Position numbers and translations under genes: made by a program. Shown here one piece after another: positions 56,083 through 64,000 of a stretch of DNA of 64,000 nt (its first letter is position 1; the number at the start of each line of letters is the position of its first letter). Below the pieces are notes generated by a model. It ran no database searches and was not told the origin of the DNA. It saw only the letters and a list, made by a program, of their open reading frames with translations. Where the stretch lies: assembly GCF_042666615.1 (NCBI RefSeq), contig NZ_JBHTDD010000023.1, positions 55,716 through 119,715 of the forward strand. The letters are read 5' to 3'. Source of the DNA: KBS50 sp042666615 (GTDB taxonomy: Bacteria > Actinomycetota > Actinomycetes > Mycobacteriales > Micromonosporaceae).

Positions 56083-57151
56083 AGCACGACCTCCTCGACC
56101 GCGTCCTCGAGCGGGCCGTCGGCCACCTCGAACACGGCACACACCGCCGCCACCCCGGTCAGCACCGTCGCCGGGTCGAGGACGTCGTCGGCCCAGCCGG
56201 CGCCGGCCGGGACCGTCCCGCCCAGGACCGCCGTCGTGGCCGCCGCGGCGACCGCGGCCGTGACCCGGTAGCCGTCGTCCGCGCGTACCGTCGCCGTCAC
56301 GGTCTTCCCGGCCCGGACCTCGACGACCATGAGCTGGTACGGGCGGTGCCCGGCCAGGTCCGCGTCGCCGGCCCGGGCCAGCCGCCGCGCGGCCACCGCA
56401 TGTCCGGTGTCCGGCTCGGCGCGCAGCCGGCTCAGCACGGCGAAGGTCCGCTGCCCCGGAAAAACGTTGTGGAAGTCGCCGTGCCGGACTCCGAGCGACG
56501 CGGCGACGCGCCGGCTCTCGCCGGAGAGAAACGGGTAGGTGGTGACCCGGCCCGGGAACGGTGGCAGCCGCACGCCCTCCGTCGGTGTCGCCGCGCGGGC
56601 CACGGCCGCCCCGTCCCGCCAGGCGGCGAGCGGCTCTCCGTATCCGCCGTGGACGCTGTCCACCATGTCGGCCGCGGCGGCCGGGCTGAAGCGTTCCAGC
56701 CCGCCCGCCCACACGCGCAGCGTCTCGACCGGCCCGCCGGCCCGGCCGGCGAGCCAGCGTGGCAACAGGCCGGAGAGCCCGGGACTCAACCCGGCGCCGA
56801 GGACGGCCGGCGTGGCCGCGCCGGCGAGTCGGCGCCGCAGCGGGTCGTCCCCACCGGCGTCGACGTACCCGGCACCCGCGGCGATCGCGGCCGCGGCGAC
56901 CGGAGCGCTCCACCGGTGCGACGGTCCGGCGCAGTTATAATAATGACGGCATCACAGCCACGGCAGAACTCCCGCAGGTCCGCCGGCCGTCCGGCGTCGA
57001 CGGGGACCACCGTGGCGTCGGCGTCCGCCGGTGGCTCGACCGAATCCGGGCGCCGGGCGCCCAGCCGCAGCCGCAGGCCTGACCCGCCGAGGACGGTGGC
57101 CAACCGGTGCCCCACCGCCCCGGTGGCGCCGAGCACCCCCACGGTGGGCAT
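56079..57151 (-). pseudogene. saccharopine dehydrogenase-like protein, one-base frameshift
   Basis: An NAD(P)-binding protein of about 357 aa is readable in two frames. The first part (ATG 57151) starts PTVGVLGATGAVGHRLATVL and reaches CRGCDAVIIIT; after adding one base near 56935 it continues CAGPSHRWSAPVAAAAIAAG, AGYVDAGGDDPLRRRLAG and SPGLSGLLPRWLAGRAGGPV to the stop at 56079. IITCAGPS restores the (V/I)xxCAGPS motif of the family. The break lies in an AT-rich run (ATTATTATAAC) inside GC-rich DNA. Without a shift, translation restarting at 56789 would give a 236-aa piece lacking the Rossmann fold. It shares one base with the upstream NRPS stop (TGATG) and overlaps the reductase start. Confidence 0.75.
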
Positions 57152-60100
57152 CAGCCCTGCCCGCCGTTCAGCGCCGCCGCGACGTGGCCCACGTGCGGCT
57201 GCCGCAGGCAGCTGAAGTGATCACCGGGAACGTCGACGACGGTCAGGTCGCCGAGGCAGACATCCCGCCAGTATGCCGTCATGTCGGCGCGGAGGCCGGG
57301 CAGGAACTGCACCTCGCCAGCTTGGCGGACGAAGGTGATGTCCCCGGCGTACGGATCACCGTGGTGTCCGGTGACCGCGGTGAGGCTCTGCCGGAACAGG
57401 GCCAACGCCCGACCGACCAGGTCCGGTCCCGGGTCCGGTCCGAAGAGGTCCGGTGTGGACGCGGCGATGGCGGCCAGCCGTTCGGCCGGGCGGCGCGCGC
57501 CCAGCTCGGTGAACGCGGCCGCGACGGCGCGCAGCTCCGGATCGTCGTCGAGGGCGCCGACGGCGCCGGCAGGCACCCGTCCCGGGGTGCCGGCCAGCAC
57601 CCTGTCGAGCGCCCGGGCCAGCACCGCGCCGTCGTCCGGGAAGCCGAGCGCCGCGGGATCGGTGCCCGCGAGGCGGGCGAACGCGTACTCCACGACCAGG
57701 TCGTCCTCCACCGTGTACGGGACGCGGTAGCTGCTGACCACCACGAGCCGAGCCACCTCGGCACCGGTCTCGGTCAGCTGGCGGGCCAGCTCGGTCGCCA
57801 CCAGACCGCCCAGGCAGTAGCCGACGATCTCGAAGGTGCTGGCGCCGGTGCCGGCCAGCACCTCCCGGTACTCGGCGGCGAGCCCATCGACGAGGGTCGC
57901 GGCGTCGGCGGCCAGGTATCCGGCGGCATCCGCCACGCTCAGCCCGTAGAGCGGCCGGGCCGATCCCAGCAGCGGGATCAGGGCACGGTACGGAGCCAGT
58001 GTGCCGCTGCCGTCGTGCACCAGCACCCGGACCGGGGCCTGCCCGTGATCGCCGGGCACCAGCGTCACCAGGGGCGACCGGAGCGCCGGCATCGCGTCCC
58101 CGGCCGGTGCCGTCCCGTCGGCGCTGCCCAGCCAGCCGGCCACGCCGGCCACCGTCGGCGTCCGCAACACCTGCCGCAGCAGGGTGTCCCAGGTGTGTTG
58201 GGCGGCCTCCGGGAGGCGTTCGCGCATCAGCCCGACCAGCTTGGACACCAGCAGTGAGTCGCCGCCCAGCGCGTAGAAGTCGGCGTCCCGTCCCACGCCC
58301 GGGACCCCGAGCGACTCGGCCCACAGCTCGGCCGTGCGGCGCTCCAGGTCGGTTCGCGGCCGGTCACCGGCACCGGCGTCCGGGGTGCCGCCGGGGCGCT
58401 CGGCGCGCGCCGCGAGCGCGGCCCGATCGATCTTGCCGTTCGCGGTCAGCGGAAGCGCGTCGAGCAGGCGGATCCGGCGTGGCAGCATGGCCGCGGGCAA
58501 CCGGTCGCCGAGGTGTGCGGCCAGCGATTCCGGATCCACCACGGCGCGGTGCGGCTTGGCCTGGGCGCCGAAGACTTGCTGGCCGGCCGCGGCCAACGGA
58601 TGCTCCGGCGCCGGCAGGCAGAACACCAGTTCGGTCTCGGCCTCGGTGAGGAACCCCGTCCAGGACTCCCGGGTGTGGAAGGTGCGGTCCTCGGCCGCTC
58701 GCTCGTCGGTGAAGTCGGTAAGTCCCTCCTTGAACTCCATCGACGCCATCAGCGGATAGTTGTCCCGGGTGGGCTCAATGAACAGCAGCCACCCACCGGC
58801 GCGGACGAGCCCGGTGAGCCGCCGCAGCGCCGACCCGGCGTGGCCGGCGTTGTGCAGGACGTTCGCGCACACCACCACGTCGAACTCGTGACCATCCAGG
58901 CCCTGCTCCAGCGGGTCGCGGTTGAGGTCGAACAGGCCGTAGCGTACCCACGGCCGGTCGGCGAACCGGGTGCGCGCCTCGGTCAGGAAGAACGGCGAGA
59001 CGTCGGTGAACAGGTAGTCGACCTCCCGTCCGTCCAGCGCGGCGAGCAGGTCGTCCGTGGTGCCGCCGACGCCGGCCCCCACCTCCAGCACCGTCAGCGG
59101 ACGCGGGTGTGGATGCGCGTCGGCGATGGCGCGTAGCGCTGCCGCCAGGGCCCCGTTCAGGTACCGGCTGAGGACGTTGTCCCGGTAGGCGGCCTGGGCG
59201 ACGGCGAGCGTGCCCCGGGGGAACAGCAGTTCCAGCGGATCAAGCTCGTCGCGCAGCAGCTCCGGCAGCCGCTCGGCGCTGGTCCGCAGGTAACGGACCA
59301 ACTCAACGCCGTATCCGTGCCGGGCGGCGGCCGCCTCGATCGGGTCCCAGACCGAGCCGTCCACCGGTCGTGCCGAAGCGGTGCCGACCCGCCATCCGCC
59401 GGGCACCGCGTCGAGGTGCCCGTGCGCGGTGAGCCCGCGCAGCCAGCGCCGGACGAGGCGGTGATGGCGCACCGCGACGCGGGCGGTGGCCAGCACGTCG
59501 GGCAGTCCGTGGACGGCCGCCGGATCGGTGAAGAGCCCGGCGGCCCGCAACGCCGCCAGCATCGCGTCCAGCGCGGCGCCGTCGAGCGCCTCGACGAGCG
59601 CCCGCACCGCCGGCCCGTCGACGTGCCCGGCGACGGTACCGGCCTCCCGGGTGGCGACGGCACCGACACACCGGGCCGCCTCGGCGTCCCCGGCCGGTTG
59701 GGGACGGTGGCGGGGTTCGACGTACGCGGCGAGTCGCCGGCGCATCGCCGTGTCGCCGATCACGAGCGCCACCGCGTTGCCGACGCCGGGATGCGCGCAC
59801 AGCACCGACTCGACCTCCGCGAGTTCGATCCGGTGGCCGCGGATCTTCACCTGCGTGTCGTCGCGGCCCAGCAGTTCGACGGTGCCGTCGGGGTGGAAAC
59901 GACCGAGGTCCCCGGTCCGGTAGAGGCGTTCGCCGGTAACCGGATGGGTGACGAAGCGACGCGCCGTCCGCTCCGCGTCACCCAGGTAACCCATGGCCAG
60001 GCCGGTGCCGCCGATGAAGATCTCACCGGTAACCCAGTCGGGACGGGGACGCATGGTGTCGTCGAGCACCTGGATCGTCTGGTTGGTCAGCGGCCGTCCG

Positions 60101-62652
60101 TACGGGATGCTGGCCCACGCCGGATCCACCCGGTCGATCGGATGGTGGATCGACCAGATCGCGGCCTCGGTGGCGCCACCCAGACTGACCACGCGCAGTG
60201 CCGGCACCAGTGACCGGAGAGCGTCGGGAAGGGTCACCGGAATCCAGTCTCCCGACAGCAGGGCCAGTCGTAGCGAGGCGGGCACCGGCGCGTCTCCGCC
60301 GGCACCCACCACGTAGTCGTGCAGCATCTGGGCCTGCGCCGGCACCGAGTTCCACACGGTGACGTCGTGGTCGGCGACGAGCGCCGCCCAGTGGGCCGGG
60401 TCGCCGCGCCGGCCGGCGTCGGGCAGCACCACCGCGCCGCCCACGCCGAGCGGGCCGAAGATGTCGTAGACGGACAGGTCGAACCCGAGGTTCGCCAGGC
60501 CCAGCACCCGGTCTTCGGCGTCGATCCCGAAGCGGGCGGTGATGTCGGCGACCGTGTTGGCCGCCGCCCGATGACTGATCATGACGCCCTTGGGCACGCC
60601 CGTCGAACCTGACGTGAAGATGACGTACGCCAGGCTGTCCGGCGTGCTGGTGGCCGCGTCACCAGCGGCGGGGTGCGTGGTCGCCCGGCTCGGTTCCACG
60701 GTGTCCACGGCGAGGGCGGTGTCGCCGGGAGGCGCCGTCCAGGACTGGGTCAGCACGAGCCGGGCGGCGATCGCCGACAGCATCGCCTCCCGCCGCAGCG
60801 GCGGTTGGTTGACGTCGATCGGGACGTACGCGCCACCGGCCAGCAGCACCCCGAGCACGCCGACCACCTGTTCGACGCCCTTGTCCATCAGGACGGCGAC
60901 CGGCTCGCCGGGCCGGCATCCGCGGGCGAGCAACCAGCTGGCCACCGCCTGCGCGCGGTGCAGCAACTCGGCGTACGTCAGCGTCCGCCGCGAGGTCACC
61001 ACGGCCACCCGGTCCGGGGTACGCCTGGCCTGAGCCAGCACGGGTGCGTGGAGCGGGCCCACCGGTAGGGCGCCGGCCGTGGCGTTGACCTCGGCGCGGC
61101 GGCGCGCCTGGTCCGGCGGGAGTCCGACCGGCGCCGCCTCCTCCCAGGACGGATCGTCCTCGGCGAGGCGGGTCACCAGCGCGGTGTACGCGCCGAACAT
61201 CGCGTCGACGAGACCCGCGGGAAAGACGCCCTCGCGTACGTCCCAGTTGACCCGCAGCTCACCGCGGTGCTCCATGACCTGGCAGTCGATCCACACCTGC
61301 GGCGTCTGGCTGATCCCGTAGCGCAGGTCGCCGGAGCCGGTGAAGGAGCCGGAATCGGCCGTGTCGTCGGCGAGGCCGAGGGTGCTGGTGAAGACCACCG
61401 GCATCAGGGCGGCGTCGGCACCGCGCCGGCGGGTCACCTCGCGCAGCACGTCGACACCGGAGAACCGGCGATGGTCCAGGTTCTCCCACAGGGACTCCTG
61501 CAGGGCGCCGGCGCGGTCCAGGAACCGGGCGGCCGGGGGCGCGTCCTGCCGCCCCGGCACGGCCAGCAGGGTCACCGAGGTGAAGTCGCCGACCAACCGG
61601 GACATCTGCGGGTGCGCGACGGGCCGGTCGAGGAGCGTCAGGTTGAGGGTGAACCGCCGCTGGCGGCTCCACCTGCCCAGCACCTCCGCGTACGCGCCGA
61701 GCAGCGCACCGGTCGGGGTCAGCTTGTGGTCGGCGGCCCGTTGCCGCAGGTCCGTCCAGCGGGCGGCGTCCATCCCGAAGCTCCACCGGCGGAACCGGGG
61801 TGGCCCGGCCGCCGGGCGATCGGCCAGCGGAAGTTCCGGCCGGGCGGGGAGATCGTCGACGCGTGCCAACCACCATTGCCGGTCCGTCTCGAAGCCGGTG
61901 CCCGTCCGCGCCGCCCGGGCGCCCACCACGACGTCCCGGAAGCCGATGGTGAGGGCGGGCAGCGGCGCCCGCGGGTCGCGGTAGAGCTCGTCGAGTTCGG
62001 CCAGCAGCAGCTGGATGCTCGCGTAGTCGGCGATCAGCAGGTCGATCGAGAAGTGGAGCAGGTCGTTGTCGGCGCCGCGGGTCACCCGGAGGTCGAACAG
62101 TGGCCACGTCGCGGGGTCGTAGACCCGGTGGGAGAGCGCGGCACGCGCCTCGGCACGCGCCGCGTCGAGGGCGTCCGGGTCCGCGCGCAGGTCGGTGACG
62201 TCGATGGAGTACGCCGGCACGTCGGGAAGGATCCGCTGGTGACCGTCGGTGTCGATGACGGCTCGCAGCATGTCGTGCCGATCCACCAACCGTCGCCAGG
62301 CGGCGGTCAGCCGCTCGGGGTCGAGGGTGGCGAAGGCGACCTCGAAATAGCCGTGGCAGCCGACTCCGCCGTAGGCGAACGCGTCGTGGCGGCCGAGCAG
62401 GTAGGCGGCCTGCACGTCGGTGAGCGGGAACGGTTCGTGCCGGGTGGCCGGGTCGGCGGCCAGACTGCCGGCGGCCCGGTCGAGGTGCCGGAGGAGGGCC
62501 GGCTTGTGCCGCCGCAGCTCCGCGATCCGGTCGGCGGTCAGTACGCCCTTGGGGGCCCGGAAGCGCAGCGCGCCGTCCTCCGTCCACAACTGGACACCGT
62601 GGCTCTCGAGATCGTCGAGGAGTTGCCGCACCGTTGCCGGCGTGTCGGTCAC
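57151..62652 (-). CDS. PchF-like NRPS: docking, cyclisation, cysteine adenylation with methyltransferase insert, PCP, thioesterase
   Basis: Nonribosomal peptide synthetase of 1833 aa. A TubC-like docking domain (about 5-56) is followed by a Cy domain (about 73-500; DLLIADYAS near 205-213 is the Cy DxxxxDxxS motif). The A domain (about 560-1010 and a tail near 1404) has FTSGSTGVPKG and pocket residues giving D-L-Y-N-L-S-L-I-W, a cysteine code. A SAM methyltransferase (LEVGAGVGGTTDDL near 1192) is inserted before A10. A PCP (LGGDSL near 1463) and a TE (GYCLGG near 1612; GDHFSCL near 1812) end the protein. It would add, cyclise and N-methylate a cysteine and release the product. GTG 62652 overlaps the upstream NRPS stop. 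Confidence 0.9.
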   Translation of the reverse strand: MTDTPATVRQLLDDLESHGVQLWTEDGALRFRAPKGVLTADRIAELRRHKPALLRHLDRAAGSLAADPATRHEPFPLTDVQAAYLLGRHDAFAYGGVGCHGYFEVAFATLDPERLTAAWRRLVDRHDMLRAVIDTDGHQRILPDVPAYSIDVTDLRADPDALDAARAEARAALSHRVYDPATWPLFDLRVTRGADNDLLHFSIDLLIADYASIQLLLAELDELYRDPRAPLPALTIGFRDVVVGARAARTGTGFETDRQWWLARVDDLPARPELPLADRPAAGPPRFRRWSFGMDAARWTDLRQRAADHKLTPTGALLGAYAEVLGRWSRQRRFTLNLTLLDRPVAHPQMSRLVGDFTSVTLLAVPGRQDAPPAARFLDRAGALQESLWENLDHRRFSGVDVLREVTRRRGADAALMPVVFTSTLGLADDTADSGSFTGSGDLRYGISQTPQVWIDCQVMEHRGELRVNWDVREGVFPAGLVDAMFGAYTALVTRLAEDDPSWEEAAPVGLPPDQARRRAEVNATAGALPVGPLHAPVLAQARRTPDRVAVVTSRRTLTYAELLHRAQAVASWLLARGCRPGEPVAVLMDKGVEQVVGVLGVLLAGGAYVPIDVNQPPLRREAMLSAIAARLVLTQSWTAPPGDTALAVDTVEPSRATTHPAAGDAATSTPDSLAYVIFTSGSTGVPKGVMISHRAAANTVADITARFGIDAEDRVLGLANLGFDLSVYDIFGPLGVGGAVVLPDAGRRGDPAHWAALVADHDVTVWNSVPAQAQMLHDYVVGAGGDAPVPASLRLALLSGDWIPVTLPDALRSLVPALRVVSLGGATEAAIWSIHHPIDRVDPAWASIPYGRPLTNQTIQVLDDTMRPRPDWVTGEIFIGGTGLAMGYLGDAERTARRFVTHPVTGERLYRTGDLGRFHPDGTVELLGRDDTQVKIRGHRIELAEVESVLCAHPGVGNAVALVIGDTAMRRRLAAYVEPRHRPQPAGDAEAARCVGAVATREAGTVAGHVDGPAVRALVEALDGAALDAMLAALRAAGLFTDPAAVHGLPDVLATARVAVRHHRLVRRWLRGLTAHGHLDAVPGGWRVGTASARPVDGSVWDPIEAAAARHGYGVELVRYLRTSAERLPELLRDELDPLELLFPRGTLAVAQAAYRDNVLSRYLNGALAAALRAIADAHPHPRPLTVLEVGAGVGGTTDDLLAALDGREVDYLFTDVSPFFLTEARTRFADRPWVRYGLFDLNRDPLEQGLDGHEFDVVVCANVLHNAGHAGSALRRLTGLVRAGGWLLFIEPTRDNYPLMASMEFKEGLTDFTDERAAEDRTFHTRESWTGFLTEAETELVFCLPAPEHPLAAAGQQVFGAQAKPHRAVVDPESLAAHLGDRLPAAMLPRRIRLLDALPLTANGKIDRAALAARAERPGGTPDAGAGDRPRTDLERRTAELWAESLGVPGVGRDADFYALGGDSLLVSKLVGLMRERLPEAAQHTWDTLLRQVLRTPTVAGVAGWLGSADGTAPAGDAMPALRSPLVTLVPGDHGQAPVRVLVHDGSGTLAPYRALIPLLGSARPLYGLSVADAAGYLAADAATLVDGLAAEYREVLAGTGASTFEIVGYCLGGLVATELARQLTETGAEVARLVVVSSYRVPYTVEDDLVVEYAFARLAGTDPAALGFPDDGAVLARALDRVLAGTPGRVPAGAVGALDDDPELRAVAAAFTELGARRPAERLAAIAASTPDLFGPDPGPDLVGRALALFRQSLTAVTGHHGDPYAGDITFVRQAGEVQFLPGLRADMTAYWRDVCLGDLTVVDVPGDHFSCLRQPHVGHVAAALNGGQG

Positions 62653-64000
62653 AGGATTCCCTCTTCCAGGTCGGCGACGGTGTCGGAGTCGATGAGGTCG
62701 GCGAGTCCGGCGATCGTGGGCGTGGCGTAGAGCTCGCGCAGGGTGAGCCGGACGGCGAAGCACCGGCGGATCTCCTCCACCAGTTCGGTGGCCGCCAGCG
62801 ACGTGCCGCCCAGGGTGAAGAAGCTGGCGCCGCGGGAGTCGACCCGGGTGTCCAGGATCGTCGACCAGAGTTCGGCGAGCCGCGTCTCGACCGGCCCGCG
62901 GGGCGGCTCGCCGACCGGGCTGTCCACGGTGGCGACGAGCCGGGTCACGGCGGCGCGGTCGACCTTGCCGTTCGGGCTGAGCGGCAGTTCGTCGAGCAGC
63001 ACGACGCGCTGCGGTACGAGGTAGGGCGGTAGCCGGTCAAGGAGGTACTGGCGGATCTGTTCCGGTTCCAGGTGGGCCCGGTCGCCGACGATGGCGGCGG
63101 TGAGGTGGTGGTGGGTGGTGGTGGTGATGGCGTGGTGGATGTGGGGGTGGGTGTGGAGGTGGGTTTCGATGTCGCCGAGTTCGATGCGGTGGCCGTTGAG
63201 TTTGATTTGGTGGTCGGTGCGGCCGAGGAATTCGATGGTGCCGTCGGGCCAGTAGCGGCCTTGGTCGCCGGTGCGGTACCAGCGTTGGTTGTGGTGGTGG
63301 GTGAAGTGGTGGGTGGTGAGGTCGGGTTGGTTGCGGTAGCCGGTGGCGAGGCCGGTTCCGCCGATCCAGAGTTCGCCGGGGACCCAGTTGGGTCGGTCGT
63401 TGCCGTCGGGGTCGGTGATTCGGTAGGTCTGGTTGCGTAGTGGGGTGCCGTAGGGGATGGAGGTCCAGTGTGGGGGGACGTGGGTGATGTGGTGGTGGTT
63501 GGACCAGATGGCGGCTTCGGTGGCGCCGCCGAGGGCGATGTGTTGGATGTGGGGGTTGGCGGTGGTGAGGCGGTGGTGTTGGTCGAGGGGGATCCAGTCG
63601 CCGGAGATGAGGGCGAGGCGCAGGGTGGTGAGTTGGTGGGGTTGGGCGGCGGTGAGGAGCATGTCGAGCAGGGTGGGGACGGTGTTCCAGATGGTGACGT
63701 GGTGTTTGTGGATGAGGGTGGCCCAGGTGTGGGGGTCGCGGTGGTGGTGGTCGGTGATGGTGGTGATGGTGGCGCCGGCGGAGAGGGTGCCGAAGATGTC
63801 GAAGACGGACAGGTCGAAGTCGAGGTTGGAGATGGCGATTGTGGTGTCGTGGGGGGTGAGGTGGTAGCGGGTGTTGATGTCGTCGATGGTGTTCTGGGTG
63901 GCGCGGTGGGTGAGTTCGACGCCTTTGGGGGTGCCGGTTGAGCCGCTGGTGAAGATGATGTAGGCGGGGTGGGTGTCGGGGAGGGGGATGGGTTCGAGGA
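62649..64000 (-). CDS. PchE-like NRPS, C-terminal part (cysteine adenylation and PCP), cut by window edge
   Basis: The visible 450 residues start inside an A domain (YIIFTSGSTGTPKG) and end with a PCP (FFTLGGTSLAATEL). Pocket residues read D-L-F-N-L-S-L-I-W from FDLSVFDIFG, IWNTVP, LALISGDW and ALGGATEAAIW, again a cysteine code. No methyltransferase or epimerase insert lies between A8 and A10. In pyochelin assembly PchE loads salicylate and the first cysteine; upstream domains are outside the window. From about 63,095 to the edge the codons end almost only in C and the protein is rich in His and Thr, unlike the last 150 codons of the same gene. Confidence 0.85.
   Translation of the reverse strand, partial: LEPIPLPDTHPAYIIFTSGSTGTPKGVELTHRATQNTIDDINTRYHLTPHDTTIAISNLDFDLSVFDIFGTLSAGATITTITDHHHRDPHTWATLIHKHHVTIWNTVPTLLDMLLTAAQPHQLTTLRLALISGDWIPLDQHHRLTTANPHIQHIALGGATEAAIWSNHHHITHVPPHWTSIPYGTPLRNQTYRITDPDGNDRPNWVPGELWIGGTGLATGYRNQPDLTTHHFTHHHNQRWYRTGDQGRYWPDGTIEFLGRTDHQIKLNGHRIELGDIETHLHTHPHIHHAITTTTHHHLTAAIVGDRAHLEPEQIRQYLLDRLPPYLVPQRVVLLDELPLSPNGKVDRAAVTRLVATVDSPVGEPPRGPVETRLAELWSTILDTRVDSRGASFFTLGGTSLAATELVEEIRRCFAVRLTLRELYATPTIAGLADLIDSDTVADLEEGIL

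Noticed and set aside
63100..64000. GT-rich, repeat-looking DNA that could be a satellite or a quadruplex region.
   Set aside because: The minus strand reads through as an adenylation domain with all core motifs, so the pattern is codon bias.

Overview
The window is chromosomal DNA from a high-GC actinomycete, most likely a Micromonosporaceae member (Micromonospora- or Actinoplanes-like). I infer this from the very GC-rich third codon positions, frequent GTG starts, LacI-controlled sugar operons, secreted multimodular cellulose- and arabinan-degrading enzymes, a SARP regulator and a siderophore NRPS locus. I saw no rRNA, tRNA, CRISPR array, insertion sequence or phage genes.

Layout. At 0.1-3.5 kb lies an ngcEFG-type importer for N-acetylglucosamine/chitobiose. 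At 3.5-13.9 kb there is a mixed housekeeping stretch: DinB-like protein, secreted LVIVD-repeat protein, DUF305 protein, remains of a toxin-antitoxin pair, an actinobacterial polymerase-I-like exonuclease/polymerase, a duplicated hypothetical protein, a MobA-like nucleotidyltransferase, an IMPase-like protein, an L7/L12-like membrane protein, an amidohydrolase and a YdjM-like membrane protein. At 14.1-16.8 kb is a GH9 cellulase with a CebR-type operator. At 16.9-23.2 kb are two small secreted proteins, a large SARP/AfsR regulator, a DHFR-like reductase and an arginase-fold protein.

The heart of the window, 23.2-44.6 kb, is an arabinose regulon. A secreted GH43-CBM6-CBM13 enzyme, a ChvE-MmsA-MmsB sugar importer, a GH27-CBM13 enzyme, a seven-gene operon (araB, araD, a YtfQ-YtfR-YtfT-YjfF-type importer, araA) and a CBM13-GH43 enzyme are followed by one LacI-family regulator. 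Seven copies of a 14-bp operator fitting TGTNANCGNTNACA lie only at the promoters of these units. Secreted enzymes would release arabinose (and galactose) from plant arabinan or arabinogalactan, two ABC importers would take it up, and AraA-AraB-AraD would turn it into D-xylulose 5-phosphate.

At 44.6-46.3 kb is a decayed stretch with a MarR remnant and a frameshifted VOC gene beside an intact one. At 46.3-54.2 kb are a membrane protein, a coupled NIPSNAP-sirtuin pair divergent from an Rrf2 regulator, a head-GIN-domain lipoprotein, and an ABC exporter coupled to a two-component system. From 54.2 kb to the right edge, on the minus strand, is a pyochelin-type siderophore locus: a PchE-like NRPS (cut by the edge), a PchF-like NRPS, a saccharopine-dehydrogenase-like gene broken by a one-base frameshift, a thiazolinyl imide reductase and a type II thioesterase, all overlapping or nearly so. 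Both visible adenylation domains carry cysteine specificity codes.

All functions are assigned by reading motifs by eye; no database search was run.
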